DNA from: Bradyrhizobium sp. NP1
GTDB lineage: Bacteria; Pseudomonadota; Alphaproteobacteria; Rhizobiales; Xanthobacteraceae
Length of the DNA: 64,000 nt
Assembly (NCBI RefSeq): GCF_030378205.1
Contig: NZ_CP127385.1
Location: 1,404,001 to 1,468,000, forward strand
Reading direction: 5' to 3'
The notes under the pieces were generated by a model, which ran no database searches, was not told where the DNA came from, and was given only the letters and a program-made list of their open reading frames with translations. Position 1 is the first letter of the stretch. Each line of letters opens with the position of its first letter. The position numbers and the translations under genes are program-made. This document shows positions 43,637 through 52,588 of this stretch, piece by piece.

Positions 43637-44461
43637 TCAGCTCTGCCTGGTCGGATCGGTGACCGAGGGAGGGCTCTCGTTGAACAGCAGATAGAGCGCG
43701 CGCGGATTGGTGGTCAGATAGCGCCAGAACAGCCGGCGCGGCTCCAGCCAGATGCGCCAGGCCCATTCGAGGCCGGCGTCCTGCAGCAATCGCGGCGCCC
43801 GGGCGCGGCTGCCCGAGAGGAAGTTGAACAGCCCGCCCGAGGTCTTGATCACCCCGACATTGCCGAGCTTCGAGGCGAACTCCTCGACGAAGGCCTGCTC
43901 GTAGGGAACGCCAAGCGCGACCCACAGGCAATCCGGCGCCAGGGCGTTGATCTCGTCGACCTTGGCGCGCAGTGCATCGCCGCGCAGATAGCCATGGGAA
44001 TGTCCGACGATCCGCAAGGTCGGATGCCGCTTCTGCACGTTGGCAACGGCGACGGCGTTTTCCGCCTCAGAAGCGCCGAACATGTAGAAGGTGAGCCCCG
44101 CCGCCGCGGCCTTGCGGGCGACGATATCGAACAGGTCGGTGGTGGCGACGCGCTCCGGCAACGGCGTCGGCGACTTGAAGCGCGAGACGGTGACGAGCGG
44201 CTGGCCGTCGGCATTGATGAGGTCGGCCGAGCGGAACAGCCGCTCGGTCATCGGCTCGGTCGAGCAGCGCGCCAGCACCTCGCCATTGGCCGAGGTCAAA
44301 TAGAGCGGCCGGCCGATCCGGCGATGCGGAAACGCCATCTCGATCATGAAATTCGCGGTCTGCTCGATATCGAGCACGGCAAGGCGCAGGCCGCCGAGCG
44401 TGATCCGGCGGATGTCGGCGGTTGCGGCTCTTCCGAGCGGGTTGATGCGGCGCTCAAGCAT
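43637..44461 (-). CDS. WecG/TagA/CpsF-family glycosyltransferase
   Basis: The 274-residue protein begins at the ATG at 44461, overlapping the preceding gene by 8 bp. It has the WecG/TagA pattern: LYLTSANGEVLARC, DLINADGQPLVTVSRF (the usual ADG-G-V strand), FYMFGASEAENAVAVANVQKRHPTLRIVGHSHGYL, and CLWVALGVPYEQAFVEEF. These enzymes add N-acetylmannosamine-type or other sugars to lipid-linked intermediates at the inner membrane. The gene is transcribed with the Wzc-like gene upstream and ends the leftward arm of the exopolysaccharide locus. Confidence 0.9.
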   Translation of the reverse strand: MLERRINPLGRAATADIRRITLGGLRLAVLDIEQTANFMIEMAFPHRRIGRPLYLTSANGEVLARCSTEPMTERLFRSADLINADGQPLVTVSRFKSPTPLPERVATTDLFDIVARKAAAAGLTFYMFGASEAENAVAVANVQKRHPTLRIVGHSHGYLRGDALRAKVDEINALAPDCLWVALGVPYEQAFVEEFASKLGNVGVIKTSGGLFNFLSGSRARAPRLLQDAGLEWAWRIWLEPRRLFWRYLTTNPRALYLLFNESPPSVTDPTRQS

Positions 44462-46838
44462 ATCGTCGATCCCGTTGCGGCGCCGCAGCCGGCGCGCTGA
44501 GTTCGTTGAGGATGACGCCGGCGAGCTTGTGCTGGGCGTCACCCAGTGCTGTGATGATGTCTTCCATGCTGTCGTTGATGTCGAGATCGACCGGCAACAC
44601 GGCAATGATGCCGTCGGCCGCCTCGATCAAGTGCCGGTCGGAGGCGCTCCAGGGCAGCGCCGGACCGTCAAGCACCACGAGATCGTAACCGTCGGCGGAG
44701 CGCGCCTGCGCCAGCGCCTTGTCGATCGGTTCGGCGGCGCGGCTGCTCTTGGCCAAGGGCAGGATGGAGATGCCGTTCTCGGTCCTGATCGCGGCCGCCG
44801 CCCTGTTGCCGATCGAGAGCCAGCCGAGCCGGCTCGGCTCGGGCTTGCCGAGACGGGCGGCCTTGTTCGAGAGCTGGCGCGCTTGCGGGTCGGCATCGAT
44901 GATCAGCACCCGCGCCTTGTCGCGCGCGGCGGCGAGCGCGAAGTTGAGCGCGGCGATGCTGCGTGCCTCGCCGCTGCCGGCGCCGATCACGGCGATCACG
45001 GGCATGGCGTTGCCGGGCGCGCGGCGCGCCACCGCGGCGCGGATGTCGCGCAAGGCATTGAGCAGCGTCGTCAGCGGAAAGCCCGGACGCAGCGTCGGCC
45101 AGCCCAGGCGCGAGACGTCGGCGCTGCCGCCGATCATCAGAATGCTGCCAAGCGTGCGGATCACGTCGGATTCCTGCAAACGGGCAATCAGCGGCTTTTC
45201 CACCGCAGCCACCGGCGGCCGCGATGCCCGGTCGGCCGGTTGCTTCGCCGCTGAAGCGGGGGATGTCGTTTCGCTCTGCCTGGGCTGCGGCCGTTCCGTC
45301 TCCGGCGACAGCCGATCGGCGGCGACGAACCAGGCCGCGCTGGCAAGTCCGCCGAGCAGGAAGCCGATCATGGCGATCAGGCTCATCGCCGGCGGGAATG
45401 AGCGCCGCTGCGGCACATTGGCTTCGCTGGTGATGCGCGCGGCGGACGTATTCAGGCTCTCTTGTTCCTCGGTCTCGCGGGAGCGCTTGAGAAACGCCTG
45501 GTAGACGTCGCGATTGGCTTCGACGTCGCGTTCGAGCTCGCGCAGGCGGACCGAGGCCTGGCCGAGCTGAAGGCTCTGCCGCTTCTGCGCGTCCAGCGCC
45601 CGGCCGAGCGATGCCTCGAAGTCGCGGGCGCGCGTGAGGTCGTTCTTCGCCGACTGCGCGACGCGGTCGAGCTCCTCGTTGATGGTCCGGCGCAGGTCCT
45701 CGACCTGCTTCTCGGTCTGGCGCAGCGCAGGATGCAGCGGCCCGAGCTCGGCGGCCAGCTCCGCATAGCGCTTGCGCGTCTCAGCATATTGCGCCCGCAG
45801 GTTGGCGATGGTCGGCGATTGCAGGGCCTCGGGGATGGCGCCGACGTCGGTCGCGGCGCGGCGGCTCGCCTCGATCTGGTCGTAGCGCGCCTGGGCGTCG
45901 AGTGTCTGCGCCCGCGCCGCGGCGAGCCGCTGGTTGGAGGCGGAAAGCTGCTGGTCGCTGATCAGCGTATCCTGGGTGCCGACGAAATTGTTCTGCGCCT
46001 TGTAGGTGGCAAGCGCAGTCTCGGCGTTGCGCAGCCGTTCCTTCAGTTCCTTCAGCCGCGAAGAGAGATCGGTCGTGGCGCGCCGCGCGGCAGTCGCCTG
46101 GGTGTTCTTGGATTCCGCGAGGTAGGCGCTGGCGATGGCGTTGGCGAGCCGCGCCGCCTTTTCCGGCTCGCGTGCCCACACCTCGACGTCGACCACGAAG
46201 CTGCGGTCGGTCTTGCGGATGGTGATGTGACGGTTCAGCAGCTCGAGCGCGGTCATCTGCGCGAGCTTGGCGCTACCGGCCGAGTGCAGCTCGATGCCGA
46301 ACAGACCGAGCAGCGACGCCAGGGGGCCCTTCGACTCCCCGCCAAACTCCGGGTCCTTGTCGAGGCCGTTCTGCTCGATCACCTGGAGCAGCACCACGTT
46401 CGAGGTGATCAGCCGCGACTGGCTTTCCACCACCATGGCGAGGCCCGACACGTCCTGCGTGCGCGGGGTGAGCTCGCGCTCGACGAGCTGCAGTTCGCGC
46501 GGATCGACATAGAGCTGCGCGGACGCGGTATAGCGCGGCGTCAGGCTCTTGCCGATGGCAACCGCAGCACAAGTGCAGATCACCGCGGCGAGGAGGATGG
46601 CTTTCCTGCGTTGCCACAGCAATCCGCTGAGCTCGAACACGCTGAAGGCGGCGGGGGACCGCCCAGCTATCCGCCCCTCGGGCCTGGCCTGATCCGCGCC
46701 CTGATCCCTGAGCTGATCCTTCGCCTGATCCTTCGCCTGATCCTTCGCCTGATCCTTGGGCTGATCGTTCGCCTGATCCTTGGTCTGATCCTTGGCCGGA
46801 TCCTTGGCCTGATTTATCGGCTGGTCATAGACAAGCAT
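44454..46838 (-). CDS. Wzz/Wzc-like polysaccharide co-polymerase with degenerate P-loop
   Basis: The 794-residue protein starts at 46838. Residues 6-49 are a KDQ repeat array. A Wzz domain follows: first membrane helix at about 83-105 (AILLAAVICTCAAVAIG), YTASAQLYVDPRELQLVE, a long periplasmic coiled coil (about 240-470), and a second helix near 495-515 (AMSLIAMIGFLLGGLASAAWFV). The C-terminal ATPase-like domain has Walker A' VLIIDADPQ and Walker B LVVLDGPALP. The P-loop reads GSGEARS (621-627) where Wzc has GEGKS, so the Lys is missing. No C-terminal Tyr cluster is present. It is likely a chain-length regulator that has lost kinase activity. Confidence 0.88.
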   Translation of the reverse strand: MLVYDQPINQAKDPAKDQTKDQANDQPKDQAKDQAKDQAKDQLRDQGADQARPEGRIAGRSPAAFSVFELSGLLWQRRKAILLAAVICTCAAVAIGKSLTPRYTASAQLYVDPRELQLVERELTPRTQDVSGLAMVVESQSRLITSNVVLLQVIEQNGLDKDPEFGGESKGPLASLLGLFGIELHSAGSAKLAQMTALELLNRHITIRKTDRSFVVDVEVWAREPEKAARLANAIASAYLAESKNTQATAARRATTDLSSRLKELKERLRNAETALATYKAQNNFVGTQDTLISDQQLSASNQRLAAARAQTLDAQARYDQIEASRRAATDVGAIPEALQSPTIANLRAQYAETRKRYAELAAELGPLHPALRQTEKQVEDLRRTINEELDRVAQSAKNDLTRARDFEASLGRALDAQKRQSLQLGQASVRLRELERDVEANRDVYQAFLKRSRETEEQESLNTSAARITSEANVPQRRSFPPAMSLIAMIGFLLGGLASAAWFVAADRLSPETERPQPRQSETTSPASAAKQPADRASRPPVAAVEKPLIARLQESDVIRTLGSILMIGGSADVSRLGWPTLRPGFPLTTLLNALRDIRAAVARRAPGNAMPVIAVIGAGSGEARSIAALNFALAAARDKARVLIIDADPQARQLSNKAARLGKPEPSRLGWLSIGNRAAAAIRTENGISILPLAKSSRAAEPIDKALAQARSADGYDLVVLDGPALPWSASDRHLIEAADGIIAVLPVDLDINDSMEDIITALGDAQHKLAGVILNELSAPAAAPQRDRRYA
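46691..46822 (-). repeat. 12-bp coding minisatellite (KDQ repeat) in the Wzc-like gene
   Basis: Eleven 12-bp units, consensus GATCCTTCGCCT on the plus strand, encode a charged four-residue repeat (KDQA and variants) at the cytoplasmic N-terminus. Three consecutive units (46715-46750) are identical. The length is a multiple of 12, so unit gain or loss keeps the frame. Confidence 0.88.
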
Positions 46839-47434
46839 GGTCCCCAGCTTCCGTTCGAACTGCCCGCATCGGCTGAGGGGGTACGCTTCGGGCAACGCCC
46901 CGCGCACGAATGGTCCGCGCAACACCAACGCAACAGGAAAAATTAACCATACGCATTGAGGGACTATTCACCCAAATGGCAAAGAAAGCGTTTAAGCGGC
47001 GTCCACTCGCGGCGCTGTGCAAAAACGGGATCGGCGAGGCAGCATCTGTCTCGCGGCAGGACCCCGCGATTGCGGCCCGTCGCCCGTCGGCACCGAGCGC
47101 CGCGCCCGATCGCCGGCAAATGGCCGGCGATTGCGCCCGTGCGGTACCCGGAAGAACTGCTCTGCTACTCACGCGTCTCATTGCGCACCTCACGCAGCAA
47201 GTTCGGTGCCGAAGCGCAACTGGCGAACGCGCGGCGTTTACGTTTGATTCACGCTTGGTTAATGCGCGGTGTATTAGAGTTAACTCGATGAGCGATCGCG
47301 TCGGCGTTGCCGAGAGCCAGCCAGTTCTCTAGATCGTCCATCGAAACCGGCGCGCTTGGCCGCGCTTCTCGCGGAGCCGATCAGGATTCGCCGGGCTGGC
47401 GCGGCGGTCGGATAGCCGGCAAAGAACATCGCGA
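46839..47434. other. non-coding divergent control region of the exopolysaccharide locus
   Basis: This 596-bp gap separates the leftward Wzc-like gene and the rightward GT2 gene. It has no credible coding frame. ATTAACCA occurs near 46941 and again inverted within GGTTAAT at 47258-47262. GAGTTAACTC at 47277-47286 is a perfect palindrome. These AT-rich islands in GC-rich DNA are likely promoter and regulator sites, but none matches a factor I can name. Confidence 0.5.
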
Positions 47435-48448
47435 ATGCGAGCCTCGATGGACAGTTCTGACTTCAGCGTGAAACCGCCGCGTGTCGCAGTCGCGATGACG
47501 CGGTCACTTGGCCGATCGATCGAGGCGGTGGTCTGCGTGCCGACGTTTCGGCGGCCGCAACATCTTGAGCTCACATTGCAGTCGCTCGCGCAGCAGCGGA
47601 CCACGCGGCGCTTCGCCGTCGTCGTCGTCGAGAACGACGCGGTGGCACGGGAAGGAGCGGGGGTCGCTGCGGCTTTTCTTGACCAGAGCGGGCTCGCCGG
47701 GCTCTGCCTGATCGAGCCGCGCCAGGGCAACTGCCACGCGATCAACGCCGCCTTCGAAGCGGCGCGCGAGGCATTCCCCGAAGCTTCGCATTTTCTCATG
47801 ATCGACGACGACGAGATCGCTTCCGCCGATTGGCTGGAGCGAATGGTGCGCGCCGCCGAAGCCACGGGGGCCGAGGTCGTCGGCGGACCCGTTGTGCCGC
47901 GCTTTACCGACGACGCGCGGCCGGAACTGCAAGGTCATCCTGCGTTTCATCCGGCCTACGCGGTGAGCGGGCCGGTGCCGCTGATCTATGGATCCGGCAA
48001 CTGCCTTATCGCGCGGCGGGTATTCGAGCGGCTGGATGAGCCGGCATTCGACTTGCGCTTCAATTTCCTCGGCGGCGGCGATCTTGATTTCTTCACGCGG
48101 TGCCGCAGGAGCGGCATTCGCTTCTATTGGGAAGCGGCTGCGACGATAACCGAAACCGTGCCGGCGAGCCGTGTCCGGTCGGACTGGCTGGCGCTGCGCG
48201 GATTGCGGATAGGCGCCATCAACTATCTGGTCGAGTTCAAGGCGGCGCGGACCGTCTGGTTGCGCGCGAGATTGCTGGCCAAGATGCTGGCGCTGTTCCC
48301 GCTCTCGCTGTTTCGCGCCGTCAGGCTCTATTTCAAGCAGCGCCAGCCGCTCATCGCCCTGCATCCGATCATCATCGCCGTCGGCGGCGCGCTGGCGTCG
48401 GTCGGAATCGAGCCGCAACCCTACAAAGCCGCCAAGGGCAGCTCTTGA
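47435..48448 (+). CDS. family 2 glycosyltransferase
   Basis: The 337-residue protein has a GT-A fold: SIEAVVCVPTFRRPQHLELTLQSLAQQ, VVVENDAVAREG, FLMIDDDEIASADWLERMV with the D-x-D type metal motif, GSGNCLIARR, and FLGGGDLDFFTRCRRSGIRFYWE (ED-like motif replaced by GGDLDF). A hydrophobic C-terminal stretch (about 275-325) may tether it to the membrane. An ATG at 47447 is an alternative start. Its TGA overlaps the TTG start of the first Wzy-like gene. Confidence 0.88.
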   Translation: MRASMDSSDFSVKPPRVAVAMTRSLGRSIEAVVCVPTFRRPQHLELTLQSLAQQRTTRRFAVVVVENDAVAREGAGVAAAFLDQSGLAGLCLIEPRQGNCHAINAAFEAAREAFPEASHFLMIDDDEIASADWLERMVRAAEATGAEVVGGPVVPRFTDDARPELQGHPAFHPAYAVSGPVPLIYGSGNCLIARRVFERLDEPAFDLRFNFLGGGDLDFFTRCRRSGIRFYWEAAATITETVPASRVRSDWLALRGLRIGAINYLVEFKAARTVWLRARLLAKMLALFPLSLFRAVRLYFKQRQPLIALHPIIIAVGGALASVGIEPQPYKAAKGSS

Positions 48449-49758
48449 GTCAGTTGTTCGATGCGCCGGGGGTTCAAGCCGTTGTCGGTGGATTGCGCCG
48501 GCAGCAGGTGATGGATGTGACGCGGGGTGCGGCGTTCGTCGGCGCTTTCCTGCTGGCCTGGGTCTCGCTCCATCCGTTCCCCGATCTCAGCGACAAGCAC
48601 TGGGGCGATGTAACCCTGGGCAGCGAGACGCTGACCTACGCGGCATTCGGCTGCCTCGCCGTGCTGATGGCCGCACTGGTGATCCGCGACAACATGCCGG
48701 GGCTGAAGACGCTGGCCTCGCCCGGCTATTTGCTGTTCGGCGGCTGGATTGTCGTGACAGTGCTGACCTCGCTCGATCCGGGCACCTCGCTGCGGCGATT
48801 TGTGCTGACGGCCTGTGCGCTCGTGGTGGCTGCGGCCATGCCGTTACTGCCGAAGGACGAAGGCGAGCTGGCGCGCTGGATCGCCGTTGCCACGCTCGGG
48901 CTGCTGGCGATCTGCTATCTCGGCCTCCTGCTGGTTCCGAATTTGTCGATTCATCTGGCAACCGACGGCCAGGAGCCGGCGCTGGCCGGAGACTGGCGCG
49001 GGTCGTTCGGCCACAAGAACTCCGCCTCGGCGGTCATGGCGATGGTGCTGTTCCTTGGCATCTATGTTCTGCGTTCCGGCGCGTGGCTGTCCGGCATCAC
49101 GATCGTCGCGCTTACGGCGCTGTTTCTTTGCGGAGCCGGCGGCAAGAGCTCGCTGGTGCTGTCCTTTGCCGTGCTGGTGGTGACGTCGGTGACGATGGTG
49201 GTGCGGGCGTTCTGGCTTCGCGCCCTGGCGATGCTGACGCCGTTGCTGCTGCTCAACCTGCTGAGCATAGGCACCGTGATCGATGACAGTCTCGCCGGCC
49301 TCACCAGGATGCTGCCGCTGGACACGAGCTTCACGGGTCGCACGGAGATCTGGAGCTTTGCACTAAGCGCGGCGCAGCTGCGGCCGTGGACGGGGTATGG
49401 CTTCGCCGCGTTCTGGGGAGGTCCGTGGATCAGGAGCCAGCCTGACGGCGCGGAGTGGTTCGCGACCGCCTCCGACAGCCATAATGGCTATCTGGACATC
49501 GCGCTGGCGATGGGGCTGCCAGGGCTCGTGCTGCTGGTCGTGGTGCTCGTCATTGCGCCGCTGCGGGATTTTCACGCCGCCGATAACAATGGCAACCGCG
49601 GACCGCTGGCGATGGCTTTTCAGCAGATCTGGCTGTTCGGAATCTACGCGGCGTCGATGGGGGGCTTCTTCCTCGATCGCCATGATCCGGTTTGGTTTAC
49701 TTTCATGGTTGCGGTATTCGGCCTGCATTATCTGGCGCGATTTCGCCTGCGGTCCTGA
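48445..49758 (+). CDS. Wzy/O-antigen ligase-like membrane protein 1
   Basis: The TTG at 48445 is chosen because it overlaps the preceding stop (TTGA) and because the paralogue at 49950 also begins TTG-AGY-CAG. The 437-residue protein has about 11-12 membrane segments and the ligase/polymerase motif area GSFGHKNSASAVMAMVLFLGIYVL and RPWTGYGFAAFWGG with SHNGYLDIALAMGLPGLVLLV. The RGSFGHKN and HNGYL patterns are typical of Wzy-like exopolysaccharide polymerases. It is followed by a terminator and then a close tandem copy of equal length. Confidence 0.85.
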   Translation: MSQLFDAPGVQAVVGGLRRQQVMDVTRGAAFVGAFLLAWVSLHPFPDLSDKHWGDVTLGSETLTYAAFGCLAVLMAALVIRDNMPGLKTLASPGYLLFGGWIVVTVLTSLDPGTSLRRFVLTACALVVAAAMPLLPKDEGELARWIAVATLGLLAICYLGLLLVPNLSIHLATDGQEPALAGDWRGSFGHKNSASAVMAMVLFLGIYVLRSGAWLSGITIVALTALFLCGAGGKSSLVLSFAVLVVTSVTMVVRAFWLRALAMLTPLLLLNLLSIGTVIDDSLAGLTRMLPLDTSFTGRTEIWSFALSAAQLRPWTGYGFAAFWGGPWIRSQPDGAEWFATASDSHNGYLDIALAMGLPGLVLLVVVLVIAPLRDFHAADNNGNRGPLAMAFQQIWLFGIYAASMGGFFLDRHDPVWFTFMVAVFGLHYLARFRLRS

Positions 49759-49798
49759 GCCGCACGTTAGCCATAGCTGGCAAACGAAGGGGCCCGAT

Positions 49799-49817
49799 GG
49801 GCGGTTTCGCCCTTTTT
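49799..49817 (+). terminator. rho-independent terminator between the two Wzy-like genes
   Basis: GGGCG (49799-49803), loop GTTT, CGCCC (49808-49812), then five T. It is short but GC-rich and lies 40 bp after the first polymerase stop. It would separate expression of the second polymerase gene from the GT2-polymerase pair, at least in part. Confidence 0.6.
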
Positions 49818-49949
49818 GGCACCTCTTTTGCCAGAACTGCACGGAGGAGCCGGATCGTCATCTCATATCGGGATGGCGTCGGGGAAATTGCGGTCCCGCC
49901 TCGGGCGGGCATTGAGCATTAAAGTCTATCGAGCGACGAACATCGTGTC

Positions 49950-51263
49950 TTGAGCCAGCTTTCAACCATATCGCAGGCCGGCGTCATCGTCGACGGATTG
50001 CGCCGTCAGCAGGTGATGAACGTGGTGCGTGGCGCCACCTTTGTCGGCGCCCTGCTGCTCGCCTGGATATCGCTGCATCCGTTCACGGATCTCAGCAATG
50101 TGCTGCTCAGCGAACTGACCAATGGCAACGAGACGCTGACCTACGCCGCGTTCGGCGCGCTCGCTTTCCTGATGGTGGCGCTGGTGGCGCGCCAAAGCGT
50201 GCCGGCGTTCGCAAGCCTGCTTTCGCCTGCCTATCTGCTGTTCGGCGGCTGGATCGTGGCGACCGTGGCGCTGTCGCTCGAGCCGGACACCTCGTTCCGC
50301 CGTTTCGCGCTGACGGCATGCGTCGTCACGGTGGCTGCGACGCTGCTGCTGCTGCCGAAATCGAAGAGCCAGTTGATTCGATGGTTCAGCATCGCGACAT
50401 TGATGCTGCTTGCCGTCTGCTATCTCGGCGTTCTGCTCGTGCCACATCTGTCGATGCACCTGGCGACCGACGCCCAGGAGCCGGCGCTCGCGGGCAGCTG
50501 GCGCGGTTCGTTCGGCCACAAGAACATGGCGGCGGCCGTGATCGCCATGGTGCTGTTCCTCGGCATCTATGTCCTCCGCTCCGGCGCGCTTCTGTCGGGC
50601 GGCGCCATCGTCGCGCTGTCATCGGTGTTCCTGCTGTTTTCCGCGGGCAAGAGCTCGCTGATGCTGAGCATGGGCGTGATCTTGCTGAGCTCGCTTGCGG
50701 CGGTCGTCGGTTCGTTCTGGCTGCGCGCGATCATGTTGCTGTCGCCGATGGTGCTGCTCAATCTGCTCACGCTCGGCACTGTCGTCAGCGAGCACCTCGC
50801 CGCCATCGCGCGGCTGCTGCCGCTGGACACGAGCTTCACCGGCCGCACCGACATCTGGACCTTTGGCCTGCAGGCGGCGCAGCTCCGGCTTTTCACCGGC
50901 TACGGTTTTGCCGCCTTCTGGGGCAGCAGCTCGGTCAAGAACCTGCCCGAAGGCATGGAGTGGGCGGCAACGGCCGCGCACAGTCACAACGGCTATCTCG
51001 ATACCACGCTTGCCATGGGCCTGCCCGGGCTGGCGCTGCTCGTGGCCGTGCTGGTGTTCGCGCCGCTGCGAAATTTTCACGAAGCCGAGCGCCGCGGCAA
51101 TGGCGGCCCGCTCGCAATGGCGTTCCTGCAGATCTGGCTGTTCGGAATCTACCTGTCGTCGCTGGAGAGCTTCTTCTTCGATCGCGACGATCCGATCTGG
51201 ATCACCTTCCTGGTCGCGGTGTTCGGCCTGCACTATCTGGCGCGCTTCCGCGTCAGGGAGTGA
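49950..51263 (+). CDS. Wzy/O-antigen ligase-like membrane protein 2 (tandem paralogue)
   Basis: This 437-residue protein starts at TTG (49950) and is exactly as long as the one at 48445. It shares GLRRQQVM, RGA-FVGA-LLAW, ETLTYAAFG, LLPLDTSFTGRT, GSFGHKN, TGYGFAAFWG and HNGYLD. Divergence is spread evenly, so it is an old tandem duplicate. Both probably polymerise or ligate lipid-linked repeats; two copies may allow two linkages. A leader is unclear: AACATCGTGTC precedes the start, and no strong ribosome site is visible. Its end overlaps the convergent GT1 gene by 11 bp. Confidence 0.85.
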   Translation: MSQLSTISQAGVIVDGLRRQQVMNVVRGATFVGALLLAWISLHPFTDLSNVLLSELTNGNETLTYAAFGALAFLMVALVARQSVPAFASLLSPAYLLFGGWIVATVALSLEPDTSFRRFALTACVVTVAATLLLLPKSKSQLIRWFSIATLMLLAVCYLGVLLVPHLSMHLATDAQEPALAGSWRGSFGHKNMAAAVIAMVLFLGIYVLRSGALLSGGAIVALSSVFLLFSAGKSSLMLSMGVILLSSLAAVVGSFWLRAIMLLSPMVLLNLLTLGTVVSEHLAAIARLLPLDTSFTGRTDIWTFGLQAAQLRLFTGYGFAAFWGSSSVKNLPEGMEWAATAAHSHNGYLDTTLAMGLPGLALLVAVLVFAPLRNFHEAERRGNGGPLAMAFLQIWLFGIYLSSLESFFFDRDDPIWITFLVAVFGLHYLARFRVRE

Positions 51264-52395
51264 GCAGTGCCCGGATCGCTTCCGCGGTGTCACGCCACCA
51301 GCCGGCGAAGTCGAAGGGAATCCGCGCGGGCGTCGATTTCACCGCGGCGAGTATGGCATCCGCATAGGCCTCGTCGCCGGCGCCGCGCGCCACCAGCACG
51401 ATCGCGCCGCGCGCGATCAGCTCGCGAAAGCGCGGATGGTGAGCAAGCTCGCCGGCATCGGCCGGCGCGGTGACGACGACCGGCCGGCCGGACTGTGCCC
51501 CGGTGAGGACGCTCGATCGGCGCGCGGTGAGGCCCTCGTCAAGCGGATAGCAGAACGCGTCGATCTCGCCGAACAGGCCGAACAGCTCGGCGTCGGACGC
51601 GACGAAGCCCGTGACCATGACGTCATCGGCGACCCCGAGCTCCGCGGCGCGCGCATGAAACTCTTCCTCGACACGGTCCATGCCGCGGATGAAGGACCCG
51701 ACATAGACCATCAGGGGATTGGCGCCGCGCTGCTTCAATTGCGCGCAGATGCGAAGCAGTGCGTTGGGCTGCTTCGCGGGATAGATCGAACCGAAATGAC
51801 CGACCAGCAGCCGGCCTTCCTTCCTTGCTGCAGCGAGGCGGCGGCGCAGGTCGGAGTCGGCGGTCGTGGCGGGCGCATCGATGTTCGGCGGCAGCGGTGC
51901 CATCACGCACCTTTCGGCGGTCCAGCCGATCACGGAATCACACGCGAGTTCCTGGCGCACCAGCGGCGAGAACATCACGATGTGGTTTGCCAGCAGCAGC
52001 GCCGGGACGTAGGTGATGCGCCGCAGCCAGTGCAGCGAAGCCCATTCGTGCAGGACCAGGATGGCGCGTCGCCGCCGCAGCCGCGCAAATGCGAGCGCGA
52101 CCAGAGGACGCAGGATCACGCGCTTCCAGGCGACGATCGGGAAATTGCAGACCACGTTGTCCGCCGAATTTGTCGCGCGCCATATTGCCGCGATCGAGCC
52201 CTCGGTCCGTGTCAAGGTTAACGACGTGGTCTCGCCGGGCGCGAGCTTCTCGAGCGCCTCGCCGAGCCGCAGCGTGAACTGGCCGACCCCGCACTGCATC
52301 TGCGGCCCGGCGCCGAGCAGCAGCGTCCGAAAGGCGGGATGTTTTGGCATTTCGCGAGCGGCCGGCATGTTCTCTGGGAATTCCCGACCAGCCAT
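51253..52395 (-). CDS. group 1 glycosyltransferase-like protein
   Basis: The 380-residue protein has a GT-B layout: FRTLLLGAGPQMQCGVGQFTLRLGEAL at the N-terminus, HEWASLHWLRR and LLVGHFGSIYPAKQPNALLRICAQLKQ at the second-domain start, ELGVADDVMVTGFVASDAELFGLFGEIDAFCYPLDEGLTARRSSVLTGAQSGRPVVVT with the donor-site Glu region. No ribosome site is clear, and ATGs at residues 10 and 16 are alternative starts. It lies between converging polymerase genes and a divergent acyltransferase gene, inside the exopolysaccharide locus. Confidence 0.85.
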   Translation of the reverse strand: MAGREFPENMPAAREMPKHPAFRTLLLGAGPQMQCGVGQFTLRLGEALEKLAPGETTSLTLTRTEGSIAAIWRATNSADNVVCNFPIVAWKRVILRPLVALAFARLRRRRAILVLHEWASLHWLRRITYVPALLLANHIVMFSPLVRQELACDSVIGWTAERCVMAPLPPNIDAPATTADSDLRRRLAAARKEGRLLVGHFGSIYPAKQPNALLRICAQLKQRGANPLMVYVGSFIRGMDRVEEEFHARAAELGVADDVMVTGFVASDAELFGLFGEIDAFCYPLDEGLTARRSSVLTGAQSGRPVVVTAPADAGELAHHPRFRELIARGAIVLVARGAGDEAYADAILAAVKSTPARIPFDFAGWWRDTAEAIRALLTP

Positions 52396-52588
52396 ACATC
52401 GCGGACATTAGCTTCCGGTAAGCGGCGCATGCGTGCCGGGCATTGATCTTGCCAGACAGAAGACATCGGGCCGCTCGCCGTCTCATATCGAGACAGGATC
52501 GGGCACGCACGATCGCGTTCGTAACAAGCAAGGAACCTGCACCGATAAGGAAGTGTTCAAACCGGGACGCTACGACCGCTAGGCCCGG

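Noticed and set aside
46691..46822. CRISPR-like array
   Set aside because: Units are 12 bp, contiguous and in frame inside a gene; there are no spacers.
44454..46928. Active tyrosine autokinase label for the Wzc-like protein
   Set aside because: The P-loop Lys and the Tyr cluster are missing, so kinase activity should not be assumed.
48100..48444. Upstream extension of the first Wzy-like gene
   Set aside because: It overlaps the GT2 gene entirely; the paralogue and the TTGA junction both support the start at 48445.
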